Part shown: one piece after another, positions 53,278-63,300 of the stretch | How the letters are laid out: the number at the start of each line of letters is the position of its first letter | Position numbering within the stretch: position 1 is the stretch's first letter | Source of the DNA: Sphingobacteriales bacterium 44-15 | Lineage (GTDB): Bacteria > Bacteroidota > Bacteroidia > Chitinophagales > Chitinophagaceae | Assembly (NCBI GenBank): GCA_001899685.1 | Contig: MKWG01000046.1 | Coordinates: 62,001-126,000, forward strand | Length of the DNA: 64,000 nucleotides | Direction of reading: 5' to 3' | The notes under the pieces: generated by a model | Seen by the model: only the letters and a program-made list of their open reading frames with translations | Told to the model about the DNA's origin: nothing | Databases searched by the model: none | Translations under genes and position numbers: made by a program

Positions 53278-53329
53278 GCCTACCGGCAGGCAGACGATAA
53301 ATGTGAGACCCTCACATTTATCGTCTGCC
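53278..53329. repeat. REP-like GCCTACCGGCAGGC plus 19-bp perfect hairpin
   Basis: GCCTACCGGCAGGC (53278-53291) is a near-palindrome resembling REP sequences of Bacteroidota; a GCCGCCGGCAGGC relative lies at 9505-9517 at the end of the symporter gene. It overlaps the left arm of a 19-bp perfect stem (53289-53307 with 53311-53329, core CAGACGATAAATGTGAG) around a 3-base loop. Intergenic repeat words (GTGAGAAGCGAGAC, TTTCACATTTATAG) flank it. Confidence 0.7.
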
Positions 53330-53461
53330 GTTTCACATTTATAGTATTCAAATTCCACATTCTTCCCAATGTTGAGATTTTTTTTCTACAAAAGCCGCAA
53401 AGACAATGCCTTAAACATAGTGGCAGGAGATTTGTTTCATCATTATAAACCGATTGTAAAG

Positions 53462-53674
53462 ATGAAAGCGCTGGGAATAATATTAATAGCAGCAGGAATA
53501 TTGATGTTAATATTCCGGGGCTTTAGTTTCACAAAAAAGGAAAAGGTACTGGATGTAGGCCCTGTTGAGGTAAATGCCGACAAAAAGAAAAATGTGAGTT
53601 GGCCTATGTATGCGGGTGGTATTGCGGTGGCGGCGGGTGTAGTGGTGTTATTGACCGGCAGAAAAAAAGTATAA
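53462..53674 (+). CDS. Small two-helix membrane protein (70 aa)
   Basis: A 70-residue protein started at ATG 53462; the frame is open further upstream but only through repeat sequence. It has two hydrophobic segments (about 4-17 and 50-65) separated by a charged loop with GFSFTKKEKVLDVGPVEVNADKKK, and a basic tail. Proteins with this pattern are common in Bacteroidota, often as short membrane proteins of unknown function. A terminator follows. Confidence 0.75.
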   Translation: MKALGIILIAAGILMLIFRGFSFTKKEKVLDVGPVEVNADKKKNVSWPMYAGGIAVAAGVVVLLTGRKKV

Positions 53675-53776
53675 ATGTAATAATGCAATTGCGAAATACA
53701 GATTTCCTACCCTATGGAAAATACTTTTCTGATTTAATATCTCTTTAAATATATTTCGGGTAGCAGGATCACATAG

Positions 53777-53810
53777 AGGGAGCATCATTGCTCCCTTTCC
53801 TCTTTTATTT
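53777..53810 (+). terminator. Rho-independent terminator
   Basis: AGGGAGCA-TCAT-TGCTCCCT, an 8-bp perfect stem with a 4-base loop, followed by T/C-rich TTCCTCTTTTATT. It ends the small membrane-protein gene. Confidence 0.7.
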
Positions 53811-53842
53811 CCGTGAAGCCTTAATATTTTTTCAAAGCCTGC

Positions 53843-53850
53843 TATATTTG
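53843..53850 (+). promoter_or_regulatory. Putative -7 box of the MscS-like gene
   Basis: TATATTTG, an exact TAnnTTTG match, 45 bp before the start at 53896. Confidence 0.4.
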
Positions 53851-53895
53851 TAGCTGTTAAGTTCTGAAGAGGTTTATTCCTTTTTAAATTTTTGT

Positions 53896-54915
53896 ATGAC
53901 CTGGAATGAGTTTTTGCAGTTTTCTATTTATACTGGTTGTGGTATAGTGCTGGGCTTTCTTATCCAAAAGTTGCTAATGCCTGTTTTGCACAAAATGGCC
54001 GATCGCAGTAAATGGGCGGGAGATGACTTAATTATAAGCAGTATCTCCAAATGGGTAACGTCATGGTTTGTAGCCCTGGGTATATTCCTGGGCTGGAGAA
54101 GAGTGCAGATGGATGAAAAATATCATCATTGGCTGGAAAACGGGTTGCTGATCTTTTATATTTTTTCTGTAACCTGGATATTGGCTACCGTATTTGCAGG
54201 GTTAACGTCTATAAAGCCTAAGGGCAGCGATAAAGTACCCGCTTCCTCGTCCATTGTCGGCAATATTATTAAAGTAATTGTGTATTGTATCGGGCTGCTG
54301 GTTATTTTGCAATCCCTTGGTATACAAATTACACCTATCCTCACAGCCCTTGGAGTAGGAGGTTTGGCCGTAGCGCTTGCCCTCCAGGATACCCTGTCTA
54401 ATCTTTTTGCGGGCATACAACTTATTGCAACCAAGAAGATCAACCCGGGAGATTATATAAGGCTTGAGTCGGGGCCGGAGGGGTTTGTAGAAGATGTCAG
54501 CTGGCGTTATACCTCTCTCCGGGTAGGGGTGAACAGCATTTTTATCGTACCCAATTCCAAGCTTGCCGGCCTGATAGTTTCTAATTTCGATTACCCCGGC
54601 AGAGATTTTATTATGGATGTATCCGTGAGCGTGGATTATAACAGCAACCTCGACAATGTTGAAAAAATAACTATAGAAGTGATCAAACAGATGCAGGATG
54701 AGGTGGAAGAATGTGTGTCCAACTTTGAACCTTTTGTCCGTTTTCAGCAGTTTGGCGAGAGCAGTATTGATCTGAAAGCCTATATTAAGATCAGGGATTA
54801 TGTCAGCCAGGCTGTTGTAAAGCACAAATTTATAAAAGAGCTTAAGGAACGGTTCGATAAAGAAGGGATCAATATACCATTCCCCGTAAGGACTGTTTAT
54901 ATCAATAAGGAGTAA
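53896..54915 (+). CDS. Mechanosensitive ion channel (MscS family)
   Basis: A 339-residue inner-membrane channel that opens under osmotic downshock. Four hydrophobic helices are followed by the pore-lining and beta domain: ALGVGGLAVALALQDTLSNLFAGIQL, then ATKKINPGDYIRLESGPEGFVEDVSWRYTSLRV and FIVPNSKLAGLIVSNF. The C-terminal alpha/beta domain is complete. Single gene with its own promoter-like box. Confidence 0.93.
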   Translation: MTWNEFLQFSIYTGCGIVLGFLIQKLLMPVLHKMADRSKWAGDDLIISSISKWVTSWFVALGIFLGWRRVQMDEKYHHWLENGLLIFYIFSVTWILATVFAGLTSIKPKGSDKVPASSSIVGNIIKVIVYCIGLLVILQSLGIQITPILTALGVGGLAVALALQDTLSNLFAGIQLIATKKINPGDYIRLESGPEGFVEDVSWRYTSLRVGVNSIFIVPNSKLAGLIVSNFDYPGRDFIMDVSVSVDYNSNLDNVEKITIEVIKQMQDEVEECVSNFEPFVRFQQFGESSIDLKAYIKIRDYVSQAVVKHKFIKELKERFDKEGINIPFPVRTVYINKE

Positions 54916-55037
54916 GGGATAAGGTATAGAGTGTAATGCAGTTCACCATTCACTATTGCCTGTTCACTTCCGGCAACCGCTGGTAATGCTTACCGGTTTT
55001 TATAGTAATATTGCCGCATTCAAAAAAAATTAGCTCA

Positions 55038-56195
55038 ATGGAAATCCAGCTTGCTGAACAATTCTCTCATTTTTTCGGGCATCCTCATACTAAAACCTGT
55101 TTTGCGCCGGGGCGTGTTAACCTGATAGGAGAACACATAGATTATAACGGAGGACTGGTGATGCCCTGTGCCATTACCCATGGAACATATTTGCTGCTGG
55201 CTCCGAATGATGACCGGGTGTATCGTTTTCGCAGCCTGAACTTTGAGGCATCGCTGGAGATTGACATAAAAAAGGAGGGGTATAGTAAAATGGGCGCCAA
55301 CTGGTACAATTATCCTCTGGGAGTCATCGACCGGCTCATTAAAGCCGGGCATATACCGGGAGGCGTGGATATGATGTTTTGGGGCAATATTCCTATCGGG
55401 TCGGGTTTATCTTCTTCCGCTTCTATTGAAGTGGTTACAGCCTTCGCATTAAATGAGCTGATGGGCGCCGGTATCTCCAGGCTTGATCTTGTTAAGCATA
55501 CCAAGGATGTAGAAAATATTTTTATCGGGTTAAACTCAGGCATTATGGATCAGTTTGCCGTAGCTTTTGGTGAAAAGAACAAGGCTATACAACTGAACTG
55601 TGATACACTGGACTATACCCTGGTAGACTGCGATCTTGGTGATTACCTGCTTGCCATTATCAATACCAACAAATTAAGAGCGCTGGCAGAGTCGAAATAC
55701 AATGAGCGGGTAATGGAATGCAATGAAGCGCTTAAGGCGTTACAATCTGCGCTTACGGTGCAGTATCTCTGCGATATAGATGCAGATGCTTTTGCCCGCC
55801 ATCAGCACCTTATCAGCAATGATATTGTTCGTAAACGGGCAAAGCATGTTGTAGAAGAAAATGCCCGTGTACAGCAGGCTGCTAAAGCGCTTGCAGGTGG
55901 CGACCTTACTGCGTTCGGGAGGCTGATGTATGCTTCGCATGCTTCCCTGCGGTATTTGTATGAGGTGTCAGGTAAAGAGCTTGATGCAATTGTAGACTAT
56001 TGTAGTACCAATAAGCAGGTTGCCGGGGCACGTATGACAGGCGCCGGTTTTGGCGGCTGTGCCATTGCGTTAGTGCGAAAAGATAGTTTTGATGCATTTT
56101 CCGAAGGGCTGATCCAATATTATCAGGAAAAGATCGGTTATGTTCCTTCGGTGTACAGCTCTTCCATCGGAGACGGCGTGAAAGCGCTGGATTGA
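55038..56195 (+). CDS. galK: Galactokinase
   Basis: ATP-dependent phosphorylation of galactose at C1, first Leloir step. The 385-residue protein has the sugar-binding signature GRVNLIGEHIDYNGG, the ATP motif PIGSGLSSSASIE, the catalytic-Asp region NSGIMDQFAVAFGEK and the C-terminal GARMTGAGFGGCAIALV. Start at ATG 55038; a TTG further up is less likely. The rest of the Leloir pathway is not in the window. Convergent with the next gene across 3 bp. Confidence 0.95.
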   Translation: MEIQLAEQFSHFFGHPHTKTCFAPGRVNLIGEHIDYNGGLVMPCAITHGTYLLLAPNDDRVYRFRSLNFEASLEIDIKKEGYSKMGANWYNYPLGVIDRLIKAGHIPGGVDMMFWGNIPIGSGLSSSASIEVVTAFALNELMGAGISRLDLVKHTKDVENIFIGLNSGIMDQFAVAFGEKNKAIQLNCDTLDYTLVDCDLGDYLLAIINTNKLRALAESKYNERVMECNEALKALQSALTVQYLCDIDADAFARHQHLISNDIVRKRAKHVVEENARVQQAAKALAGGDLTAFGRLMYASHASLRYLYEVSGKELDAIVDYCSTNKQVAGARMTGAGFGGCAIALVRKDSFDAFSEGLIQYYQEKIGYVPSVYSSSIGDGVKALD

Positions 56196-56198
56196 ATT

Positions 56199-57581
56199 TT
56201 ACTGGTTCAGCACTACCGTTTCAATAGTGTGATTGAGCCTGCTTTTTTCCGCCGCAAAGGCCATCAGGTGGCTGACTACGGATACATCAATGGTGGATGA
56301 GAGAATATCGGGGTTGTGATGTCCTACTGCCTGTACCCAGTCCTGCACCAGCCTGTGATCGCCTCCGCCGTGAAAGTCTGTCTTCAGGCTCCAGCTGGTT
56401 TTTCGGCCCGTACGGAAATCGGTAATAGTATATGTTTCCATATCTCCCACAATATCTCCTGTAGTGCCCATGATGCGGGTGCATCTGCCTTCATAAGAAG
56501 TAAGCCCTTCCATTGAAAATACGGCTGTAATATTATTTCCAAACCGCATATTTACGGTAAGATGATCGGGCTGATCGTTATCCATATCAAAAACGCAACG
56601 TCCGTAATCCGTGGTTTTTAATTTTTTTAAAATAAAATAATCCCAGTTCCGCCTGTTTTCCGGGAGGTCAAACACATACAGCCGTTTCCTGTCGCGGTAA
56701 TAGATCTGCAAGGCAGAATAAGGACAGGTAGCTTCTACAGCACACCCGTCTGTACAGCGCGGAGTGCTTCCGTCCGGCGCATTTTCTTTGGTAAATAATT
56801 TAAGGTTACCAAAGCATTGCACATCTTCAACAGGCTCATTGATCAGCCAGCGCAGTATATCTGTATCGTGACATGATTTTGCCAGTATAATAGGAGATGT
56901 CTTTTTGCTGTTATGCCAGTTGCCCCGCACATACGAATGACACATGTGGGAGAAGCCTATAGGCTCCATATGCTGCACAGACACAATATCCCCGATCGTT
57001 TTGGCATTGATGATTTCCTTCAATTGCCGGAAATAAGGAGAATAGCGCAGCACGTGGCACACACCTACTATTCTTCCCGTTGCCCTGGCTTTTTCAAGAA
57101 TGGCCCTGCATTCTTCCTCCGTAAGTCCTATGGGTTTTTCCAGCAGCACATCATATCCCGCTTCCAGGGCCTGCAGGCAGGTGGGTGCATGGAGCTGATC
57201 TGGCGTAGCAATAATAACAGCATCCGCAAATTTTTCTCTTTTGAATACATTTTCCCATTGATAAAAACGATTCGCCGCCGGGATATTATGTTTGCGGGAA
57301 AACCGCCCGTTGCGCACGGCATCCTGGTCGGCAACACCTACCATTTTCAGTTCATCTGGGTGTATCAGTGCATAATCGGCATATATATTGCCCCTGTTGC
57401 CTGCACCTATAAGGATGGCTGTAACAGGCCGGAGGAGCGGTTTATGCAGCGGGTTCTTATAAAAATCGTGCTTAAGCCCAAATAACGATGAGATCTCTTT
57501 CCAGGTAAGCATCAGCGATTCTGTAGCCTGATTTAAAGTTTCTGTGGCAATATTCCTGAAAGAAAAATTTTTTAACGGCAT
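56199..57581 (-). CDS. Gfo/Idh/MocA-family oxidoreductase (cytoplasmic)
   Basis: A 460-residue oxidoreductase without a signal peptide. The Rossmann part begins at about residue 53 (VTAILIGAGNRGNIYADYAL, intact GxGxxG), with the EKP motif (DVLLEKPIGLTEEE) and DTDILRWLINEPVE in the substrate domain. A Cys-rich stretch (RCTDGCAVEATCPYSA) with four cysteines sits near residue 280. About 50 extra residues precede the domain. Sugar or inositol derivative is the likely substrate. It is divergent from the isomerase-like gene at 57725. Confidence 0.87.
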   Translation of the reverse strand: MPLKNFSFRNIATETLNQATESLMLTWKEISSLFGLKHDFYKNPLHKPLLRPVTAILIGAGNRGNIYADYALIHPDELKMVGVADQDAVRNGRFSRKHNIPAANRFYQWENVFKREKFADAVIIATPDQLHAPTCLQALEAGYDVLLEKPIGLTEEECRAILEKARATGRIVGVCHVLRYSPYFRQLKEIINAKTIGDIVSVQHMEPIGFSHMCHSYVRGNWHNSKKTSPIILAKSCHDTDILRWLINEPVEDVQCFGNLKLFTKENAPDGSTPRCTDGCAVEATCPYSALQIYYRDRKRLYVFDLPENRRNWDYFILKKLKTTDYGRCVFDMDNDQPDHLTVNMRFGNNITAVFSMEGLTSYEGRCTRIMGTTGDIVGDMETYTITDFRTGRKTSWSLKTDFHGGGDHRLVQDWVQAVGHHNPDILSSTIDVSVVSHLMAFAAEKSRLNHTIETVVLNQ

Positions 57582-57724
57582 CTTCTTTACGGTTTTATGT
57601 TCGTCTTATCTGCCCGGATGGCGTAATTTAAAAAACATCAGGCAAACAGGGACCGATTAACCGCACTTATTTCCATTCTGTAAAAAATGCTTACCTTGAC
57701 TGGCGATATATAAATACATACATC

Positions 57725-58561
57725 ATGCCATCAAGAAGAAAATTCATTCAATCCTCAGCCATAGCGTTGTCCATTCCTTCATTGCTGCCCATTTCCGGAG
57801 CTGCAAAAAATATCGGCCCTGATAAGAATTATAAAAAAGCGTTTTTAAAACTGGGCATGGCAGGGTATACATTTGTAAACTATTCCATAGATCAGACGAT
57901 CGCTATGATGAACAGGGTGGCAATTGATAATTTGTCTGTTAAAGAGTTTCACCTGCCTTTAGACAGTTCCCAGGAAAAGATCAATGAAGTGCTTGCAAAG
58001 TTTAAGGGAGGCGGCATCAATGTATATGCTGTTGGGGTGATATATATGAAATCGCAGGCTGAGGTGGATCGCGCCTTTGATTATGCAAAGCGGGTAGGTG
58101 TTGAGCTCATTGTAGGCGTTCCCACCTATGATCTTCTTAATTATACTGAAAAGAAAGTGAAGTCATACAATATCCGCATTGCCATTCACAATCACGGGCC
58201 TGAAGATAAATTGTACCCCGGACCAAAAGATGTATATGACCGTATTCATAAGATGGATAAGCGTGTAGGGCTTTGCCTTGATATTGGCCATGCTTTCAGG
58301 GCGGGGGCTGATCTTGAAAAGGTAGTAACAGACTATGCGCCCAGGATCTTTGACCTGCACATGAAGGATGTAACCGGCGCAAGGGCTGATGCAAAAGCCA
58401 TAGAGATAGGAAGAGGCGCTATTGATTTCAACGCCTTCATAGCCGCATTGCGGAAAATAGGGTATAACGGAAGCTGCAGTATAGAGTTTGAAAAAGATAT
58501 GAAAGATTCGCTGCCGGGCATTGCCGAGTCGGCAGGTTATCTGAGGGGCGTGATGAGCTAG
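57725..58561 (+). CDS. Exported sugar phosphate isomerase/epimerase-like protein (PF01261 type)
   Basis: A 278-residue TIM-barrel protein with a twin-arginine signal (MPSRRKFIQSSAIALSIPSLL). The xylose-isomerase-like metal site is visible in NIRIAIHNHGPEDKLYPGP, VGLCLDIGHAFRAG, FDLHMKDV and GSCSIEFEKD, with Glu/His/Asp ligands. Relatives isomerise, epimerise or hydrate sugars, including 3-keto sugars. It pairs in divergent orientation with a Gfo/Idh/MocA gene. Confidence 0.87.
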   Translation: MPSRRKFIQSSAIALSIPSLLPISGAAKNIGPDKNYKKAFLKLGMAGYTFVNYSIDQTIAMMNRVAIDNLSVKEFHLPLDSSQEKINEVLAKFKGGGINVYAVGVIYMKSQAEVDRAFDYAKRVGVELIVGVPTYDLLNYTEKKVKSYNIRIAIHNHGPEDKLYPGPKDVYDRIHKMDKRVGLCLDIGHAFRAGADLEKVVTDYAPRIFDLHMKDVTGARADAKAIEIGRGAIDFNAFIAALRKIGYNGSCSIEFEKDMKDSLPGIAESAGYLRGVMS

Positions 58562-58640
58562 GGGTGAAGTAGTAAGTGGTAAGTAGTAAGTGGTAAGGTT
58601 TCACTTCTCACATCTCACGTTTGACGTTTGATACGGCATT
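58562..58640. repeat. Intergenic repeat words, AGTGGTAAGTAGTAAG / TTTCACTTCTCAC type
   Basis: AGTAGTAAGTGGTAAGTAGTAAGTGGTAAGG is followed by TTTCACTTCTCACATCTCACGTTTGACG. The purine-rich half pairs poorly but the TCTCAC words complement GTGAGA words elsewhere. It lies between convergent genes and shares the AGTGGTAAG unit with 15450-15480. Confidence 0.6.
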
Positions 58641-58899
58641 AGTTGGATTTCAGCTTTTCAACCAGCTTGATATATTCCTGCATTGCCTCTTCCCGGGATT
58701 TGCCTTTCAGGGCTGTCCATGCTTCATATTTGGCTTTTGCTACAAAATCGAATGGATTAGAAGGTGGTTCTGTGCTGTTATCTCCTTCAACAGACTGCTT
58801 ATAAAGAGAATATAACTGGAGCAATGTTTCATTACTGGGTTTTTCGGTAAGGAGCTTACTGTCGGTGGCAGCCTGCTCGAATAATGCTTTCAACTCCAT
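58639..58899 (-). CDS. Acyl-CoA-binding protein (ACBP)
   Basis: An 86-residue cytoplasmic four-helix protein that binds and carries long-chain acyl-CoA. The family pattern is present: LLQLYSLYKQSVEGDN, PFDFVAKAKYEAWTALKGKSREEAMQEYIKLVEKL, including the conserved Tyr, Lys and Trp of the ligand site. Started at ATG 58899; an upstream TTG adds ten residues unlike the family. It is divergent from a lipid-hydroxylase-like gene, fitting a lipid role. Confidence 0.9.
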   Translation of the reverse strand: MELKALFEQAATDSKLLTEKPSNETLLQLYSLYKQSVEGDNSTEPPSNPFDFVAKAKYEAWTALKGKSREEAMQEYIKLVEKLKSN

Positions 58900-58990
58900 A
58901 AGCTTTGTAATTTTGTGTGAAAATAGCAAGTATCCGGCTAACCTGAAAGCTTTTTATTTTTAACTCGTATGAATCCTAAATATTGATGCC

Positions 58991-59992
58991 ATGCTGCACT
59001 TTTTGAATATGATCTATGATGAAATTGTAGGCTTTTTCGGATTGCATTCCCTCATTGACATGTACAGGTCGGGAGACTATAGCAAACTGCTTACGCTTGA
59101 CGGGATACTTGGTGCGATCTCACCTTTTATCCCGCTTTTGCTCATTATTGAAATAATACGCGCCTTTACGTACAAGAGATTTCGCATAGAGGATTATAAA
59201 GTGCCCTTTTTAATTTTCATCTTCAACAGGTTTGTGTCGAGATTTATTTCAATTGCGGCGGTAGCTTTTTGTATTGGCGTGTTTGAAAAATATGCCATAT
59301 TCAAAACAAATTTTACCTGGTACTGGCTGATCTATGGGTATATTATCTGGGAGTTTTCGCATTTTGTATATCATTTCCTGGCGCACAAGGTAAGGATATT
59401 ATGGTGCCTGCATTCCACGCATCACGCTCCCCAAACGATGAACCTTTCTGTAACATATACTCATTTTTTTCTTGAAGCGCCTTATGCGGATATTATCAGA
59501 ACGACGATATGTATACTTGCCGGTGTGAACCCGCCGCTGTTGTTTTTTATTATGTTTATTGACGGCACCTGGGGCGCGTTCATACATGTAGGCGAGAATA
59601 TCATGAGAGACGGACGAATGGGATTCCTTAATAAAATCATACTCACGCCTTCTCATCACAGGGTGCATCACGCAAGAAATCCATTGTATATGGATACTAA
59701 TTTTTGCAACCTGCTGAATATCTGGGACAAGCTGTTTAAAACATATGAGCCGGAGAGAAAAGACATCCCGATTGAGTATGGCATCACACGTGAAATGAAC
59801 GCCAATAGTTTTGTAGATGTGAACTTCGGCGAGATCGGCGCTTTATGGAAAGATGTGCGTAGTGCGCCAGGCTTAAAAAATAAGCTGCTCTACCTCATCA
59901 TGCCGCCGGGATGGAGCCATACCGGTGAGCATAAAACTGCAAAAGTAGCGCGTAAGAAATTCCTTTATGAGCTTACAGGAGAAGAAAGCTGA
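58991..59992 (+). CDS. Sterol desaturase / fatty-acid hydroxylase-superfamily membrane enzyme
   Basis: A 333-residue di-iron membrane enzyme with four hydrophobic segments. The histidine clusters HFVYHFLAH, HSTHHAPQ and HRVHHARN carry the iron ligands in the standard order. It hydroxylates or desaturates a lipid chain or ring; in Bacteroidota the targets can be sphingolipid or carotenoid-like lipids. The acyl-CoA-binding protein gene is divergent next to it. Confidence 0.9.
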   Translation: MLHFLNMIYDEIVGFFGLHSLIDMYRSGDYSKLLTLDGILGAISPFIPLLLIIEIIRAFTYKRFRIEDYKVPFLIFIFNRFVSRFISIAAVAFCIGVFEKYAIFKTNFTWYWLIYGYIIWEFSHFVYHFLAHKVRILWCLHSTHHAPQTMNLSVTYTHFFLEAPYADIIRTTICILAGVNPPLLFFIMFIDGTWGAFIHVGENIMRDGRMGFLNKIILTPSHHRVHHARNPLYMDTNFCNLLNIWDKLFKTYEPERKDIPIEYGITREMNANSFVDVNFGEIGALWKDVRSAPGLKNKLLYLIMPPGWSHTGEHKTAKVARKKFLYELTGEES

Positions 59993-60343
59993 GTGATGCT
60001 TCACCAACAAGAACTGTACCGGAGAGCGAAGCATCGCTACTAACGCTTCATATAAGTACTGCAGTTATATATATTTTTTCTATATTCTGAAAACAGGTTA
60101 GCCTCTGCAACCCTACTAAAATAATCATATGATAAATTAAGCTGCATATATTTTTTACCTGCAACACTATGTAAGTCAGTAATTCATATCATCATTTTTT
60201 TTATCTGCTCTATTAAAGAGACCTTAAAATTAAATATTGCACGAAAATTGCTGATAAACGTTTTTTGAAATCAGGGACCTGGGCTTTCATTATAAAAGCC
60301 TTTGTCAGTCAATATCGTATGAGTTGCTAAATTCAATCTTTTT
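59993..60343. other. AT-rich gap without recognised gene (351 bp)
   Basis: Upstream of the polysaccharide lyase. It is very AT-rich and contains a weak hairpin GGCTTT-N7-AAAGCC at 60282-60300 that ends 41 bp before the start, and no convincing reading frame. It probably holds the lyase promoter. Confidence 0.5.
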
Positions 60344-63300
60344 ATGAGAGAGTACCCTTCTCGTGTAATGCGCATACCCAATTTAATTTTCAGGCGGGCG
60401 CTGTGTATTTTATTTTGTTTGGTTTTTATATGCACTGCATATAGCCAACCTGACCTGGAGACTTCTGTTCCATCCAATTTTACTGCGGTCAAGGGCACTT
60501 TATCCATAAGCAACAGGCATTTCAGGCTTGGTCAACAATCGCTTCGCTGGGACTGGCAGCCTGGCGACACGCTGCATATTGAACTGAGCAGCTCCGAAAC
60601 CAATGCTATCAATCAAGATCTGGATAACTGGCGCAAAGGTCATTTTGGAGTATGGGTACACAATGAGGCGGCTTCAAAAGATACTTTTGAATTTCAGTTC
60701 CTGAACAATGCCGGAATAGACAGGTACAGGTTCCGGTTTAATATCAATTATCATGGCTGGCGCAGGTTACTTCACGGTTACTTAAACGATATGTTGCAGG
60801 GGACCGGCAACAAGAATATGGGACATACGATTTACCTGCTGGCTCCCAAAACGGGGAGTGGCTCTATTTACTTGGATAACCTGGAATATATGCGGGATTA
60901 TGATTTTAAACAGTCGGATGATGTGATGCCCGATTTGTATGAGGCAGCTCCAATAAAAGATTTTATTACCAGTGATTTTTATTATAAAGCGTATTATGCA
61001 ACGCCTCTTGATAAAACAGATAACCCGACAGCAACAGAATTGGAAGGGGTGGCTTTAATAAGGCAGAGAATAAAGAGCTCCGGATTAGGTGTTGCCCCGA
61101 CAGCTTCGGAACTGAGTGCTGCCAACAGCGCTTACAGCAACTATAATATTGTAGTTACAGGTAATACAATAAAAGGGAAGATCATTACTAATCCAAAGGA
61201 AATAGGAGACATGATGTCAACCTTTACCAGGAGTTATGTACACAATAACAATACAGATAGCAGGGATAAAGCTATTAACCTGCTAAAGCTTCTTATTGAT
61301 TGTGGCTTTGCAGGGGGCAGCGGATTATGGTTTGCAGGAGGGAGCTCCGGTTACGATCAGATGAAATTCTTTACTTCTTTAATAAATGCTGATTTCATTA
61401 CCGATACCGATCTTAGATATGATCTATGGCATTGGCTTAGCTGGTGCACAGGTACGGGACTGGCATGGGAAGATGAAACCAACGGGCTTTTTGACACTGA
61501 TAATATAGCTACATTACAGGATGCCTATTTTGCTATGTTTTTATTTAGCCCTGATGATGTGACTGCCGTTAATGATCTAAAGCGGTTTAAAGCTTATCTT
61601 GAAAAATATCTTCAGAACCAAAAGGGTACAGCTGATGGAATAAAAGTTGATGGTACATCTTTTCATCACGGTACGCATTACAATGCTTACATGTATTCTA
61701 TGGAGATTTTGATTACTCCTATTTTGTCCACCCTGCGGCAGACGCCATTCCAAATTAACAAACAGGCTTATGATAACCTTGTAAAGGCAGCCTATGCGGA
61801 GAGTATTATGTCCAATATAATATATTATGCAAACAGTCTTACCGGCAGGCATCCATTCGAAACAATTACTTATTATAATGAACCCGCTTTTAGTGAACTG
61901 ACCTATATAGGAGGAGAAATTCAGAATACTGAATTTGACCCCGTAGTTTCGGGTATTCATTCGCGCATGTACAGTTATGGGAAAAAGATCGGAGGTATTG
62001 GCGCAGAGCCTTTCCCATCGGGGTTCTGGCAGATGAACTATAGCCCGTTAGCTATGTATAGGAGAGATAACTGGGCTGCCTGTATAAAAGGGATCAACAA
62101 TGCCTTTTGGGCAACAGAAACATATACTTCCGACAATCGTTACGGACGGTACCAGGGATATGGCGCACTGGAGATCTTATATTCCAGTGAGTGGCCGAAT
62201 GAACTTAAACCCAGTGGAATGACAGCTACCGGCTGGGACTGGAATAAAGTACCGGGAACAACTTCGATAGTATACCCTTTTGATTCTCTAAATCTGTCTG
62301 CTTCTGTAAATAATCTTGAAGAACGGAGTATGCTGAATTTTGCCGGTGGTGTAAAATTTGGTGTTCCTTCGGAAACCGCGCCTTCAGATGTTATTCTGCA
62401 GGACCTTCATGGGGATTATGGGCTATACGGGTTGAACTTCAGGCAGTCCGATCTTTCGATTACCCATAGTTCTTCCTTTGTTTTTCGCAAATCCTATTTT
62501 TGCTTCGGCAGGAGAATTGTGTGTGTGGGCAGTAATATTAACAACAACAGATCCTGGAGAAATACCATTACTACTTTATTTCAGGTAACCCTTCCGGAGA
62601 CTTCTTCTGCCGTCACAGTAGACGGATCGGCAAAGACCGGTTTTCCCTTCGCACAAACATTAAGCAAAACCAGTGCCCACTGGCTGAGGGATACCTATAG
62701 CACCGGCTATTATGTGCTTGCGGGCAATACTATTCAGGTGGAAAAGAAATCCCAAACCAGCCCGGATCAATCCGGAAACGGGGTAACAACTACTGCCAAT
62801 TATACCAACGCTTATATTGATCACGACGTTGCGCCGAAAGATGGAAAATATGCATACGTTGTAATTCCAAAAACGACAGATGCAGCAATGGCTCAGTTTG
62901 CAAGCAATATGAGCTCCCCTTCCACGAGGGAATTCGATATCCTGCAGCAGGATGCATCAGCGCATATTATCAGGGAAAATGCCACGGGGGTGACAGGATA
63001 CAGCTTGTTTGAAGTGAATACTAACCTTACCGGCAATGATTATATAAAAGGAAATACTGTGCCCTGCGTTGCTATGCTGCGGGTGAAAGACGATACAATG
63101 ACAATATCAGTTGTAAATCCTGATATAAATCTTGTCAATAATGTAAGCACGGCTGTTCCAATTACTATTCATTTATACGGGGGATGGCTTAAAGCCAACA
63201 ACAAACCTGCAAAATATGCGTCGCTGGTTTCCTCAGGCAGTGAAGAAACGCTGGTGCAGTTCACCGCTGCAGACGGTCTCCCTGCTGAAATTGTATTGGT

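Noticed and set aside
53278-53329. CRISPR-like repeat
   Set aside because: There is only one inverted repeat and no direct repeats with spacers; no cas genes are present.
60271-60513. 80-codon minus-strand frame over the lyase start
   Set aside because: It overlaps the signal peptide region of a well-supported gene and has no recognisable features.
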